Assembly (NCBI GenBank): GCA_964293475.1
Contig: CAXYYJ010000023.1
Location: forward strand, 11,914 to 75,913
DNA length: 64,000 nt
Direction: 5' to 3'
Origin: UBA12170 sp964293475
Lineage (GTDB): Bacteria > Bacteroidota > Bacteroidia > Bacteroidales > UBA12170
Position 1 is the stretch's first letter. Each line of letters starts with the position of its first letter. Of this stretch, positions 26,320 to 34,907 are shown piece after piece. Both the position numbers and the translations under genes were made by a program. The notes below the pieces were generated by a model. The model was not told the DNA's origin. It saw only the letters and a program-made list of their open reading frames with translations, and ran no database searches.

Positions 26320-26340
26320 AATTTTTTGAGTGGATTGAAT

Positions 26341-26390
26341 AAAAAACCACCTTTCGGGGAAAGCTGTTTAAAGCCCCCAAAAAGTGGTTT
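26341..26390 (-). terminator. Terminator between ugd and uxs
   Basis: On the minus strand AAACCAC pairs with GTGGTTT around an inner GGGG/CCCC stem, followed by a U-run. It either ends the ugd transcript or attenuates read-through into uxs. Confidence 0.75.
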
Positions 26391-26400
26391 CCTGGATTAT

Positions 26401-27726
26401 TTATTTTGTTGTGTCGATTCCAATACAGTAATAGGTAATTCCTCTGTCCTTCAATTCATTGAGATCGTAGATATTTCTACCATCCAGAATCACAGGGTTC
26501 TTTAATAGTTTTTTCATGATATTAAAGTTGGGGAATTTAAATTCGGGCCATTCGGTAGCGATGAGTAAAGCGTCGGCATCGATGAGTACATCATACTGAT
26601 CCTGACCATATTCTACTTTGTTGCCCAGAATTCTCTCGGCTTCCTTCATGGCTACAGGGTCGTAGGTTTTTACATGAGCACCGGCTTCCAGGAGCTTGCG
26701 GATAATCACCAAACTGGGAGCTTCGCGCATATCATCGGTTTGGGGTTTGAAAGCCAATCCCCAGAGTGCAAAGGTTTTGCCTTTTAGATCGTAATTAAAA
26801 TGCTTCATCAGTTTATTAACCAACACCGATTTTTGGGCATTGTTTACTTCTTCAACAGCCTTTAAAACTTTGAGGCTATAAGAATAGCTATCGGCAGTTT
26901 TAATAAGCGCCTGAACGTCTTTGGGGAAACAGGAGCCTCCGTAGCCAGTTCCGGGATAAATGAACTTTGTTCCAATTCTGGAGTCAGAGCCAATACCTTT
27001 ACGAACCATGTTTACATCGGCACCAACAATTTCGCACAGGTTAGCCATATCGTTCATAAAGCTAATTTTGGTGGCGAGCATACTGTTAGCAGCATATTTG
27101 GTCATTTCGGAGGAGGTAATGTCCATAAAAATAACCGGATGGCCATTCATGGTGAAAGGTTTGTAGAGACGCTCCATAGTTTTTTTAGCGCGATCGGTAT
27201 CACAGCCTACCACGATTCTGTCAGGTTTCAGGAAATCCTGAACTGCAGCACCTTCTTTAAGGAATTCGGGATTGGAAGCTACGTCGAAGGGTAAATCAAC
27301 ACCACGTTTTACCAATTCTCCTTTAAGAGCCTCCCTAACTTTTTCGGCAGTTCCAACAGGAACAGTACTTTTGGTAACCATGAGCAGATAGTCTTTCATA
27401 TGACGGCCTACTTCACGGGCAACTTCGAGCACATATTTTAAGTCGGCACTTCCATCCTCATCGGGGGGAGTTCCAACAGCTCCAAAAACTACTTCCACAT
27501 CATCCAGACTTTCACTAAGGTTTGTAGAAAAATGCAAACGACCTTTCTTAACATTCCTGTGCACCACCTCCTCAAGGCCGGGTTCATAAATAGGGATAAT
27601 GCCTTTTTTTAGATTTTCGATCTTGTTTACATCAATATCAACGCAGGTAACATCGATACCAACTTCGCTAAAACAAGCTCCGGTAACTAAACCAACATAA
27701 CCGGTTCCGACAATTGTGATTTTCAT
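26401..27726 (-). CDS. ugd: UDP-glucose 6-dehydrogenase
   Basis: The 441-residue protein begins MKITIVGTGYVGLVTGACFS (NAD motif). It has SNPEFLKEGAAVQDFLKPDR in the middle and the catalytic cysteine in GYGGSCFPKD (Cys266), then WGLAFKPQTDDMREAPS. It oxidises UDP-glucose to UDP-glucuronate with two NAD. A near-perfect promoter lies 53-83 bp upstream. The adjacent uxs uses its product. Confidence 0.96.
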   Translation of the reverse strand: MKITIVGTGYVGLVTGACFSEVGIDVTCVDIDVNKIENLKKGIIPIYEPGLEEVVHRNVKKGRLHFSTNLSESLDDVEVVFGAVGTPPDEDGSADLKYVLEVAREVGRHMKDYLLMVTKSTVPVGTAEKVREALKGELVKRGVDLPFDVASNPEFLKEGAAVQDFLKPDRIVVGCDTDRAKKTMERLYKPFTMNGHPVIFMDITSSEMTKYAANSMLATKISFMNDMANLCEIVGADVNMVRKGIGSDSRIGTKFIYPGTGYGGSCFPKDVQALIKTADSYSYSLKVLKAVEEVNNAQKSVLVNKLMKHFNYDLKGKTFALWGLAFKPQTDDMREAPSLVIIRKLLEAGAHVKTYDPVAMKEAERILGNKVEYGQDQYDVLIDADALLIATEWPEFKFPNFNIMKKLLKNPVILDGRNIYDLNELKDRGITYYCIGIDTTK

Positions 27727-27778
27727 TTTCTTTCCTTTTTATAAGTTATTATATAAATCTTTTAATAATCTTTCTAAT

Positions 27779-27809
27779 CAAATTTAATCAATAATTATCA
27801 AAATACAAA
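27779..27809 (-). promoter_or_regulatory. Promoter of ugd
   Basis: Read on the minus strand: TTTG (27806-27809), exactly 19 bp, TAAATTTG (27779-27786). This is a perfect fit to the Bacteroidota housekeeping consensus. Confidence 0.8.
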
Positions 27810-28020
27810 GGATATTTTCTGTTTTTTGAAAAATATTTCCGAATTATGGAAAATAGGCCATTTCGCAAAAAATGTTTTGAATATGAAGCCATTAAATCTA
27901 AAAATAAACAAGACTAATTTTTAAAATATCAATGTTTTAAAATTAGAAAATTAGCGGTAAAAAGTCGAATAATAAAGATTGATAAATTGTAAAGCGCTCA
28001 TTTACTGTTATTTAAATATT

Positions 28021-28050
28021 TTTGATTATTTTCAGGAAATACTATATTTG
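28021..28050 (+). promoter_or_regulatory. Promoter of the first acyl-CoA ligase
   Basis: TTTG at 28021-28024, an 18-bp spacer and TATATTTG at 28043-28050. The start codon at 28070 follows 19 bp later. Confidence 0.75.
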
Positions 28051-28069
28051 CTTTCTTTAATCTAAAAAT

Positions 28070-29902
28070 ATGGAAATTAAACGGACCTTCGATTTGCTTG
28101 ATTATTACGCAAAGCATTACATGGTAGATGACGCACTCGCAGTAAAAAGAAACAAAAAATGGGATGTGTTCTCCACTCAGGAATATATCGACAATTCCCA
28201 CTATTTTGCCTATGGGTTAATGGAATTGGGTTTTATTAAAGGCGATAAAATTGCTACAGTCTCCAATAACCGCCCCGAATGGAATTTCATTGATATGGGT
28301 TTGGCTATGGCTGGAATGGTTCACGTGCCCATTTATCCAACCATCAGCGATGCCGAATATGCTTTTATCTTCGACAACAGCGAATCAAAATCGCTCATTG
28401 TCAGCGATAAAGCTTTGTACAAGAAACTTAAACCTATTGCCGATGCTTCCGAAGGTATAAAAACCGTGTACACAATTAATGAAGTGGAGGATACCCAAAA
28501 CTACGACACGATTATTAAACTGGGGAAAGCGAATGCCGGGAAACATACGGCCAATCTGAAAGCCATTAAAGACTCCATTACTCCTGCCGACCTTGTCACC
28601 ATAATATATACATCAGGAACCACAGGAAATTCAAAGGGCGTTATGCTTTCGCACGACAATCTGGTTTCAAATTTCGTTTCCACGTCCAAAGTGCAACCAT
28701 TGGAATTTGGTCATAAAGTGTTGAGCTTCCTACCACTTTGCCACGTTTATGAACGCATGATGAACTATCATTTTCAATATAAAGGACTCCGGATTTATTA
28801 TGCTGAAAATATGGCAACCATTGCCGAAAATATCAAGGAAATAAAAGCCGATGGATTTAATACTGTTCCCCGTTTGCTCGAGAAAGTTTACGATAAAATT
28901 ATAGCCAAGGGAAAAGACCTCACAGGAATCAAAAAACAGATATTTTTCTGGGCAGTGAATCTGGGGTTAAAATTTGAACTCAACGGCGCCAATGGCTGGT
29001 TCTACGAACAAAAATTAAAACTGGCCCGCAAACTTGTTTTCAGCAAATGGAATGAAGCTCTTGGGGGAAATGTAAAGATTATTGTTTCCGGCGGGTCCGC
29101 GCTTCAACCCCGCTTAGCTCGCATATTTCATGCTGCCGGAATGAAAGTGATGGAAGGTTACGGCCTCACCGAAACAGGCCCTGTAATTGCTGTTAATCAC
29201 GCCTATTATCCAAATATCAAATTTGGAACCGTTGGCCCAATCATGGAAAGAATAGAAGTTAAAATTGCCGAAGATGGTGAAATTTTGTGCAAAGGCCCCA
29301 ATGTAATGATGGGATACTATAAATCGCCCGAGCTCACCGCCGAAGTGATAGATGCTGAAGGCTGGTTTCACACGGGGGATATTGGTGTAATAGAAGATGA
29401 AAAGTTCCTTAAAATCACCGACAGAAAGAAGGAAATCTTCAAGCTTTCATCGGGTAAATATGTGGCTCCTCAGGCCGTTGAAAATAAATTTAAAGAGTCG
29501 GTCTTTATTGAGCAAATTATGGTGATTGGCGAAAACGAGAAATTTGCCAGCGCCCTCATCTCCCCCGATTTTAATCAACTCCATTTTTGGGCATCAAAAC
29601 ACAAGCTTCACTACCGCGACAACCACGAATTGGTTAAGCTGCCCGAAGTTATTGCCCGTTTTCAAAAGGAGGTAAACATAGTAAACAAAAAACTGTCGCT
29701 CACCGAAAACGTGAAACGATTCAGAATAGTTTGCGATGAATGGAGCCCCCAAACCGGCGAACTCAGCCCCACCCTGAAACTAAAAAGAAAGGTCATTTAT
29801 CAAAAATACGACCACATTATCAAGGAGATTTTTATGTATTCCAACGGGAATGGAAATGGAAACGGGAACGGAAATGGGAACGGAAATGGAAATGGAAATT
29901 AA
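28070..29902 (+). CDS. Long-chain acyl-CoA ligase with Asn-Gly repeat tail
   Basis: The 610-residue AMP-forming ligase has the P-loop-like IIYTSGTTGNSKGVMLSH (about 178-195), EGYGLTETGPV and GWFHTGDIG, then ITDRKKEIFKLSSGKYVAPQ near the C-terminal lid. It activates long-chain fatty acids to acyl-CoA. The last 19 residues (592-610) are a pure Asn-Gly dipeptide repeat (nine NG pairs plus N) encoded by AAY-GGR hexamers at 29843-29899. I know no family member in which this tail is required. It is followed by a terminator and then by a paralogue. Confidence 0.94.
   Translation: MEIKRTFDLLDYYAKHYMVDDALAVKRNKKWDVFSTQEYIDNSHYFAYGLMELGFIKGDKIATVSNNRPEWNFIDMGLAMAGMVHVPIYPTISDAEYAFIFDNSESKSLIVSDKALYKKLKPIADASEGIKTVYTINEVEDTQNYDTIIKLGKANAGKHTANLKAIKDSITPADLVTIIYTSGTTGNSKGVMLSHDNLVSNFVSTSKVQPLEFGHKVLSFLPLCHVYERMMNYHFQYKGLRIYYAENMATIAENIKEIKADGFNTVPRLLEKVYDKIIAKGKDLTGIKKQIFFWAVNLGLKFELNGANGWFYEQKLKLARKLVFSKWNEALGGNVKIIVSGGSALQPRLARIFHAAGMKVMEGYGLTETGPVIAVNHAYYPNIKFGTVGPIMERIEVKIAEDGEILCKGPNVMMGYYKSPELTAEVIDAEGWFHTGDIGVIEDEKFLKITDRKKEIFKLSSGKYVAPQAVENKFKESVFIEQIMVIGENEKFASALISPDFNQLHFWASKHKLHYRDNHELVKLPEVIARFQKEVNIVNKKLSLTENVKRFRIVCDEWSPQTGELSPTLKLKRKVIYQKYDHIIKEIFMYSNGNGNGNGNGNGNGNGNGN
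29843..29899 (+). repeat. Hexanucleotide repeat encoding an Asn-Gly tail
   Basis: Nine AAY-GGR units plus a final AAT, in frame, end just before the stop codon. Third positions vary (AAC/AAT, GGG/GGA), so the array is not a perfect slippage tract. Confidence 0.9.
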
Positions 29903-29904
29903 CC

Positions 29905-29928
29905 AAAGCGGCTTAGGCCGCTTTTTTT
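29905..29928 (+). terminator. Terminator after the first ligase
   Basis: AAAGCGGC pairs with GCCGCTTT around a TTAG loop, followed by more T residues. It lies 3 bp after the ligase stop codon. Confidence 0.85.
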
Positions 29929-30006
29929 ATGCCCCTAAATTCTGTATCTGCTTGAAATATTCCTTCTGTAAAAGTTGAATTATTGCTCAAACTTCCGTTA
30001 TTTTTT

Positions 30007-30014
30007 TATCTTTG
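30007..30014 (+). promoter_or_regulatory. -7 element of the second ligase operon
   Basis: TATCTTTG fits TAnnTTTG; a weaker ATTG lies 21 bp upstream. It sits inside the longest open frame, so the real start is the ATG at 30041. Confidence 0.55.
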
Positions 30015-30040
30015 GCCACCTTAATTCTTTAAACAGCCCT

Positions 30041-31813
30041 ATGAATAATGTTACCAGAACCTTCGACATCCTTTCGTATAACGAAAAAAATCAACCTTTA
30101 GACAAGGCTTTATCCTTAAAAACCGATAAAGGCTGGATAAGCTATTCCACTGCCGATTACAGAGAACATGTAAACAAACTTAGTTTGGGTTTCATGGCTC
30201 TGGGGTTTGAAAAATCAGACAAGATTGCCACCGTTATCAATAACCGTCCCGAATGGAATTTTATCGATTTTGGCATGTCGCAGCTGGGCCTGGTGCATGT
30301 GGGAATTTATCCTACCATTAGCGCAGAAGAATACTTTCATATCCTGAGTCACTCCGAGGCCAAGATTCTCATTGTTTCTTCCGAAGAGCTTTACAACAAA
30401 CTCTTACCTATTTTTCAAAAAATTGATAGCCTGAAGGATATCTATACTATTGACCAGGTAAAAGGAGCAAAAAATATTGCCGATATTGAGCTGCTGGGAA
30501 GTCAGCAAGCTCCTGAAGCACTGGCAGAACTGGAAAAAAGAAAAGCAGCAGTTACCCCTGACGATTTGCTTACACTCATTTACACCTCAGGAACTACTGG
30601 TCTCTCGAAAGGAGTTATGTTAAGTCACAAAAATGTGGTGAGCAATGCCATTCTGGGGCTTGAATTCATTGAATACCTGAACTATAAGGACAGAGCTTTT
30701 AGTTTTCTGCCCATGTCGCATATTTTAGAACGCACAGGAAACTATCTTTGGCAAATTGGCGGTTTGGAAATTTACTATGCCAAATCTATCGAAACGCTGG
30801 CCGACGATATGAAAGAAGCCAAACCCCATACTTTTATTACCGTTCCACGTATTTTTGAAAAAATCTACGACAAAATTATCATGAAAGGCCGGGAGCTCCC
30901 AACAGTGAAAAAATCAATTTTCTTCTGGGCAGTAAAACTTGGCGATCAATATGACCCAAATCCGGCTCACAGATCGGCTTTATACAATTTCAAACATAAA
31001 ATTGCCGATAAGCTTATTTTCAGCAAATGGAGAGAAGCTTTGGGTGGTTCTATAAAAGGGGTTATTTCTGGTGGAGCAGCCCTTCAACCCCGTTTGGCCA
31101 GAGCCTTTTGGGGCGCTGGAATAATTGTTCAGGAAGGCTATGGATTAACAGAAACATCTCCCATAGTTTCGGCCAATGGATTTAGTCATGACAAAGTTCG
31201 CTATGGCTCAGTGGGTTATATTCCAAGCATTGTTCAGGTTAAAATAGCCGAAGATGGCGAAATACTGGTTCAGGGACCCAACGTGATGTCAGGATATTAT
31301 AAAGACCCCGAAAAAACCAGCGAAGCATTGCAAAATGGCTGGTTTCATACTGGTGATATAGGAAAAATTGAAAACGGGTTCATGTATATCACCGATAGGA
31401 AGAAAGAAATTTTTAAGCTTTCCGTCGGAAAATATGTGGCTCCCCAGGTGATTGAGAATAAATTGAAGGAATCGAATTTCATAGAGCAAATCATGGTAGT
31501 TGGAGAAAATCAGCGCTTTACCGGAGCACTCATCGTTCCCGATTTCAATTATCTGCACTCCTGGTGTCAATTGCATCATGTTAAATACAGAGACAACAAA
31601 GACCTTATTGAAAACCCTGTTGTGCTGGCCCGATACCAAAAAGAAGTTGATTTCTACAATCCGCAACTCGACCATGTGGCACAAATAAAAAAATTCCACC
31701 TGGTTTGCGAAAGCTGGACTCCCGAAAGTGGCGACCTGTCACCCACTCTTAAGCTTAAAAGAAGGTCTCTCATGGCAAAATACAACAAGAAAATTCAGGA
31801 TATTTTCGCATAA
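30041..31813 (+). CDS. Long-chain acyl-CoA ligase, paralogue 2
   Basis: The 590-residue protein (start ATG 30041, MNNVTRTFDILSYN) is close in sequence to the preceding ligase, sharing NNRPEWNFID, the IYTSGTTGLSKGVMLSHKN motif, QEGYGLTETSP and ITDRKKEIFKLSVGKYVAPQ. It lacks the Asn-Gly tail. The frame is open upstream to 29975, but a promoter -7 element there argues against translation. A PaaI-type thioesterase starts 12 bp later and is co-transcribed. The pair of ligases probably arose by tandem duplication and may differ in chain-length preference. Confidence 0.94.
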   Translation: MNNVTRTFDILSYNEKNQPLDKALSLKTDKGWISYSTADYREHVNKLSLGFMALGFEKSDKIATVINNRPEWNFIDFGMSQLGLVHVGIYPTISAEEYFHILSHSEAKILIVSSEELYNKLLPIFQKIDSLKDIYTIDQVKGAKNIADIELLGSQQAPEALAELEKRKAAVTPDDLLTLIYTSGTTGLSKGVMLSHKNVVSNAILGLEFIEYLNYKDRAFSFLPMSHILERTGNYLWQIGGLEIYYAKSIETLADDMKEAKPHTFITVPRIFEKIYDKIIMKGRELPTVKKSIFFWAVKLGDQYDPNPAHRSALYNFKHKIADKLIFSKWREALGGSIKGVISGGAALQPRLARAFWGAGIIVQEGYGLTETSPIVSANGFSHDKVRYGSVGYIPSIVQVKIAEDGEILVQGPNVMSGYYKDPEKTSEALQNGWFHTGDIGKIENGFMYITDRKKEIFKLSVGKYVAPQVIENKLKESNFIEQIMVVGENQRFTGALIVPDFNYLHSWCQLHHVKYRDNKDLIENPVVLARYQKEVDFYNPQLDHVAQIKKFHLVCESWTPESGDLSPTLKLKRRSLMAKYNKKIQDIFA

Positions 31814-31825
31814 AAAATCAAAACT

Positions 31826-32299
31826 ATGCCCAACCCAATTGTCGAATACCTTAGAAATGAAATAAATAAACCAATAACGAAGAGCGTTTCACCCTCCTCA
31901 CTGTGGTTAAGAGGAACGCTGTTGGAGGTAAATGTTGGTAAAGCGAGCATTTCCTATCAGATTCGGAAAGAAATGACCAATCCTCTCGGAACAATTCAGG
32001 GGGGTGTTATGGCTGCTTTGATTGACGATACCATGGGTTTGGCTTTCTACACGCTGTTTGAACAAAATATGTTTACTTCCACCAATCTCAATGTAAATTT
32101 TCTTTTTGGTGCCCGCGAAGGCGAAATAGTCACTGTGAAAGCTGAGGTGGTTCGAATTGGAAAAAAGATAGCCAATGTAGAGTGCAAGGTTTACAACGCC
32201 AACGACGATATTATATGTACTGCAACCAGCAATTTGGTGGTGACAAGTGTTAAGGTAACAGAAACCCTCAGCGACGAGAACAGGGGAGTTTTGAATTAA
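31826..32299 (+). CDS. PaaI-family hotdog thioesterase
   Basis: The 157-residue hotdog protein has NPLGTIQGGVMAALIDDTMGLAFYTL, the PaaI-type HGG-region helix (with QGG in place of HGG), and TSTNLNVNFLFGAREGEIVTVKAEVV. It would hydrolyse acyl-CoA thioesters. Directly behind the acyl-CoA ligase, it may balance or proof-read the acyl-CoA pool. The catalytic Asp of the helix (DD) is present. Substrate not determinable. Confidence 0.88.
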   Translation: MPNPIVEYLRNEINKPITKSVSPSSLWLRGTLLEVNVGKASISYQIRKEMTNPLGTIQGGVMAALIDDTMGLAFYTLFEQNMFTSTNLNVNFLFGAREGEIVTVKAEVVRIGKKIANVECKVYNANDDIICTATSNLVVTSVKVTETLSDENRGVLN

Positions 32300-32358
32300 C
32301 CGCTGATTATAAGAAGCTGTTGAGCAATAAGAAAGTTGGCTTTTCCTGAATTAAGTAA

Positions 32359-32408
32359 AAAAAAAGCGGTCAATCAGGGGTTTTACTCCAAAAATTGACC
32401 GCTTTGTA
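32359..32408. terminator. Bidirectional terminator between convergent units
   Basis: AAAGCGGTCAAT (32363-32374) pairs perfectly with ATTGACCGCTTT (32394-32405) around a 19-nt loop, and an A-run precedes the stem. It serves the thioesterase (plus) and the biotin carrier gene (minus). Confidence 0.85.
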
Positions 32409-32425
32409 TTTGAAAAAAGGACAGA

Positions 32426-32758
32426 CTATTCCATCATCACCAATAAAGTTCCTTTAGAAACAATATCACCGGAATTTACCTCAATACTTTTAATAATTCC
32501 CGCTTTGGGACTTACTATAATATTTCGCATTTTCATGGCTTCAAGTATCAAAAGCTTTTCACCTTCAGCCACTTGTTGGCCTTCCTGAACCTGAATTTCC
32601 AGTATGGTACCTGGAATCAGCGCGTAAACTTCATTAATATTGATGGGCCTGAAAGGCTTTCTGTTTTTATAACTATCGGGGATTTCTGTAAGATAAACTG
32701 AGTTTTCAATATGAAATTCCTCATATATGATACCCTCATTATTTTTTTCCTTTGTCAT
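32426..32758 (-). CDS. Biotin carboxyl carrier protein of an acyl-CoA carboxylase
   Basis: The 110-residue protein ends with a biotinyl domain: PGTILEIQVQEGQQVAEGEKLLILEAMKM, with Lys76 of AMKM as the biotin site, then the mirrored half (AGIIKSIEVNSGDIVSKGTLLV). It carries CO2 on biotin for the carboxyltransferase encoded 9 bp upstream. No Ala/Pro-rich linker of the OadA/MmdC type is present; the N-terminal 45 residues are unassigned. Confidence 0.92.
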   Translation of the reverse strand: MTKEKNNEGIIYEEFHIENSVYLTEIPDSYKNRKPFRPININEVYALIPGTILEIQVQEGQQVAEGEKLLILEAMKMRNIIVSPKAGIIKSIEVNSGDIVSKGTLLVMME

Positions 32759-32767
32759 GTTGGCGAA

Positions 32768-34321
32768 TTAAAATGGTGGAATTCCGTGTTTTTTATTGGG
32801 TCTTTGAACATCTTTTGACGCACTGATTTCCAGAGCATGGATAATCATTCTACGTGTTTCGGAAGGTTCGATAACAGCATCCACATAACCATAAGCCGCG
32901 GCAACAAAGGGATTTGCAAATTTTTGTTTATATTCTTCAACTTTTTGTATCCGCATTTTTTCAGGATCTTCGGCGCTATTAATCTCCGAACGGAAAATAA
33001 TGTTGGCCGCACCCTCAGGACCCATTACAGCAATTTCTGCCATAGGCCATGCCAAAACGAAATCTGCTCTCAGGTGATGGCTACACATGGCTATATAACC
33101 GCCACCGTATGCCTTGCGCATAATGACAGTTAATTTAGGCACTGTGGCTTCGGAATAAGCATAAAGAAGCTTGGCTCCATGACGAATAACTCCGGCATGT
33201 TCCTGGTCAATTCCGGGCAGGTATCCGGGTAAGTCTACCAGAGTAAGCAAAGGAATATTGAATGCATTGCAATATCTAATAAAGCGGGCAGCTTTATCAG
33301 AGGAATCCACGTCTAAAACCCCTGCCAAATAAGCGGGTTGATTTCCTACAATACCAATGGTTTGTCCGTCCATTCTGGCAAAACCAATAACAATATTACG
33401 GGCGAAATGCTCCTGAATTTCAAAGAAATCGGAGTTATCGCAAATGGCTTTCACCACATCGCGCACATCGTAGGGCTCTTTTGGATCGGTAGGCATAATT
33501 TCATCCAGTTTATATTGTCTGGATTTCGGTGGTTTCTTTGGAAAACGATCGGGTTTTTTGGAGTTATTCCAGGGAATGTAGGTACACAATTCCTTAATCT
33601 GTCCAAAACATTCCTGTTCGCTTTCTGCATAGAAATGGGCATTTCCGGTTTTGGAGGCATGAACATAAGCTCCGCCCAATTCTTCCATGCTGATTTCTTC
33701 ACCCAAAACAGTTTTGATAACTTCGGGTCCGGTGATAAACATTTTAGAAATTTTATCAACCACAAAAACGAAATCGGTAAGTGCCGGACTGTAAACCGCA
33801 CCACCAGCGCAGGGCCCGAGAATTACAGAAATTTGTGGGATAACCCCCGATGCCTGGGTATTACGGTAAAAAATTTCACCATAACCAGCTAAGGAATTAA
33901 CTCCTTCCTGAATCCGTGCACCCCCTGAGTCATTAATACCAATGATTGGAACTTTCAAATGCATGGCGTGATCCATGATTTTGGTAATTTTTTTGGCATG
34001 CATATATCCAAGCGAACCCCCAGCCACTGTAAAATCCTGTGCATAAATACACACGGGGTGACTGTCGATGGTTCCTGTTCCGGTAATTACACCGTCACCT
34101 GCCAGATATTTTTTATCCATATCAAAATCCTTGGCGGCATGTTCAACAAAAAGGTCGTACTCATGAAAGGATTTTGGGTCGAGAATGGCGATAATCCGCT
34201 CGCGGGCTGTTAGCTTTCCGACGGCTTTTTGCTTTTCGATTGCCTTAGACCCCCCACCGGATAAGGCATTCTTCATTCGTTCTCGTAAATCTAAAGACTT
34301 CTGTTTTATAGACATATACAA
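32768..34321 (-). CDS. Acyl-CoA carboxylase carboxyltransferase (methylmalonyl/propionyl-CoA type)
   Basis: The 517-residue protein has both halves of the biotin-dependent carboxyltransferase: GKLTARERI, DFTVAGGSLGYMHAKKI, INDSGGARIQEGV and ILGPCAGGAVYSPALTDF, then GFARMDGQTIGIVGNQP, VDLPGYLPGIDQEHAGVIRHGAK and AYGGGYIAM. This is the PccB/MmdA family. It transfers CO2 between biotin and propionyl- or methylmalonyl-CoA. Only the biotin carrier is adjacent; neither a biotin carboxylase nor a sodium-pump decarboxylase subunit is seen, so the overall reaction (carboxylase or decarboxylase) is open. Translation may start at Met3. Confidence 0.93.
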   Translation of the reverse strand: MYMSIKQKSLDLRERMKNALSGGGSKAIEKQKAVGKLTARERIIAILDPKSFHEYDLFVEHAAKDFDMDKKYLAGDGVITGTGTIDSHPVCIYAQDFTVAGGSLGYMHAKKITKIMDHAMHLKVPIIGINDSGGARIQEGVNSLAGYGEIFYRNTQASGVIPQISVILGPCAGGAVYSPALTDFVFVVDKISKMFITGPEVIKTVLGEEISMEELGGAYVHASKTGNAHFYAESEQECFGQIKELCTYIPWNNSKKPDRFPKKPPKSRQYKLDEIMPTDPKEPYDVRDVVKAICDNSDFFEIQEHFARNIVIGFARMDGQTIGIVGNQPAYLAGVLDVDSSDKAARFIRYCNAFNIPLLTLVDLPGYLPGIDQEHAGVIRHGAKLLYAYSEATVPKLTVIMRKAYGGGYIAMCSHHLRADFVLAWPMAEIAVMGPEGAANIIFRSEINSAEDPEKMRIQKVEEYKQKFANPFVAAAYGYVDAVIEPSETRRMIIHALEISASKDVQRPNKKHGIPPF

Positions 34322-34369
34322 CTATTTTAATTCAGATTTTGTTGTTTATTCTCTTTTAATGTAACGAGA

Positions 34370-34400
34370 CAAAATTAAGAGAATTTACAAAGAAAACAAT
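34370..34400 (-). promoter_or_regulatory. Promoter of the carboxyltransferase gene
   Basis: On the minus strand ATTG (34397-34400), 19 bp and TAATTTTG (34370-34377). The -33 element has one mismatch to TTTG. The start codon is about 48 bp downstream. Confidence 0.6.
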
Positions 34401-34511
34401 AATATTGTTGTTACTAAAATAACAATGAGTTTATATTATAACAAATTCACTTTATCTCTCCTCTGCTCTTCGATCTAGTAATTGTGCAACTGGCAATATA
34501 TCCGGATGATA

Positions 34512-34549
34512 TATAAAAAAAAATGATTTTCCTGGTCTGGAAAATCATT
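34512..34549 (-). terminator. Terminator after secG
   Basis: ATGATTTTCC pairs with GGAAAATCAT around TGGTCT, and on the minus strand a run of eight U or more follows. It ends the sigma-54 regulator-lptE-TPR-secG run. Confidence 0.85.
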
Positions 34550-34571
34550 CGTAATTCTTTTTGAAATATTT

Positions 34572-34904
34572 TTATTCCTCGCTTTCTGCTGGAGGAACCA
34601 TTCCTGCTGGCACTGGTTGAGAATTTTCAATTTGTTGTCTCAACTCGGTATCCATAATATCCTGATTAGTTGAGTTTCTTGGAATCACAAAGATGGAAAA
34701 CAAACTCAAAACCAATAAAACGAGAGCCAGGGTCCAGGTAGATTTTTCCAAAAAATCTGCAGTTTTTCTTACTCCTAAATACTGATTGTTTCCTGCAAAA
34801 TTAGAGGCAAGGCCTCCTCCTTTTGAATTTTGAACCAACACCACCAACATTAACAATAAACTGGTGATTAAAATTAAAACTGATACAATAATATATGCGC
34901 CCAT
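34572..34904 (-). CDS. secG: Preprotein translocase subunit SecG
   Basis: The 110-residue protein has two membrane segments (about 5-24 and 57-74). Between them is the SecG motif VQNSKGGGLASNFAG, followed by YLGVRKTADFLEKSTW. It is the non-essential small subunit of SecYEG. A charged cytoplasmic tail of about 35 residues is longer than in E. coli but common in this phylum. It follows the TPR gene by 3 bp. Confidence 0.95.
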   Translation of the reverse strand: MGAYIIVSVLILITSLLLMLVVLVQNSKGGGLASNFAGNNQYLGVRKTADFLEKSTWTLALVLLVLSLFSIFVIPRNSTNQDIMDTELRQQIENSQPVPAGMVPPAESEE

Positions 34905-34907
34905 GGC

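Larger units (their letters stand above)
27727..28069. other. Intergenic region with divergent promoters
   Basis: This 343-bp AT-rich gap separates ugd (minus) and the first acyl-CoA ligase (plus). It holds the ugd promoter (27779-27809) and the ligase promoter (28021-28050). A small inverted repeat TTTCC/GGAAA sits near 27836-27850. I see no gene or RNA in the rest. Confidence 0.6.

Noticed and set aside
29843..29899. Short regular repeat as a CRISPR or other array
   Set aside because: The units are 6-bp coding hexamers without spacers and lie in frame inside the ligase gene.
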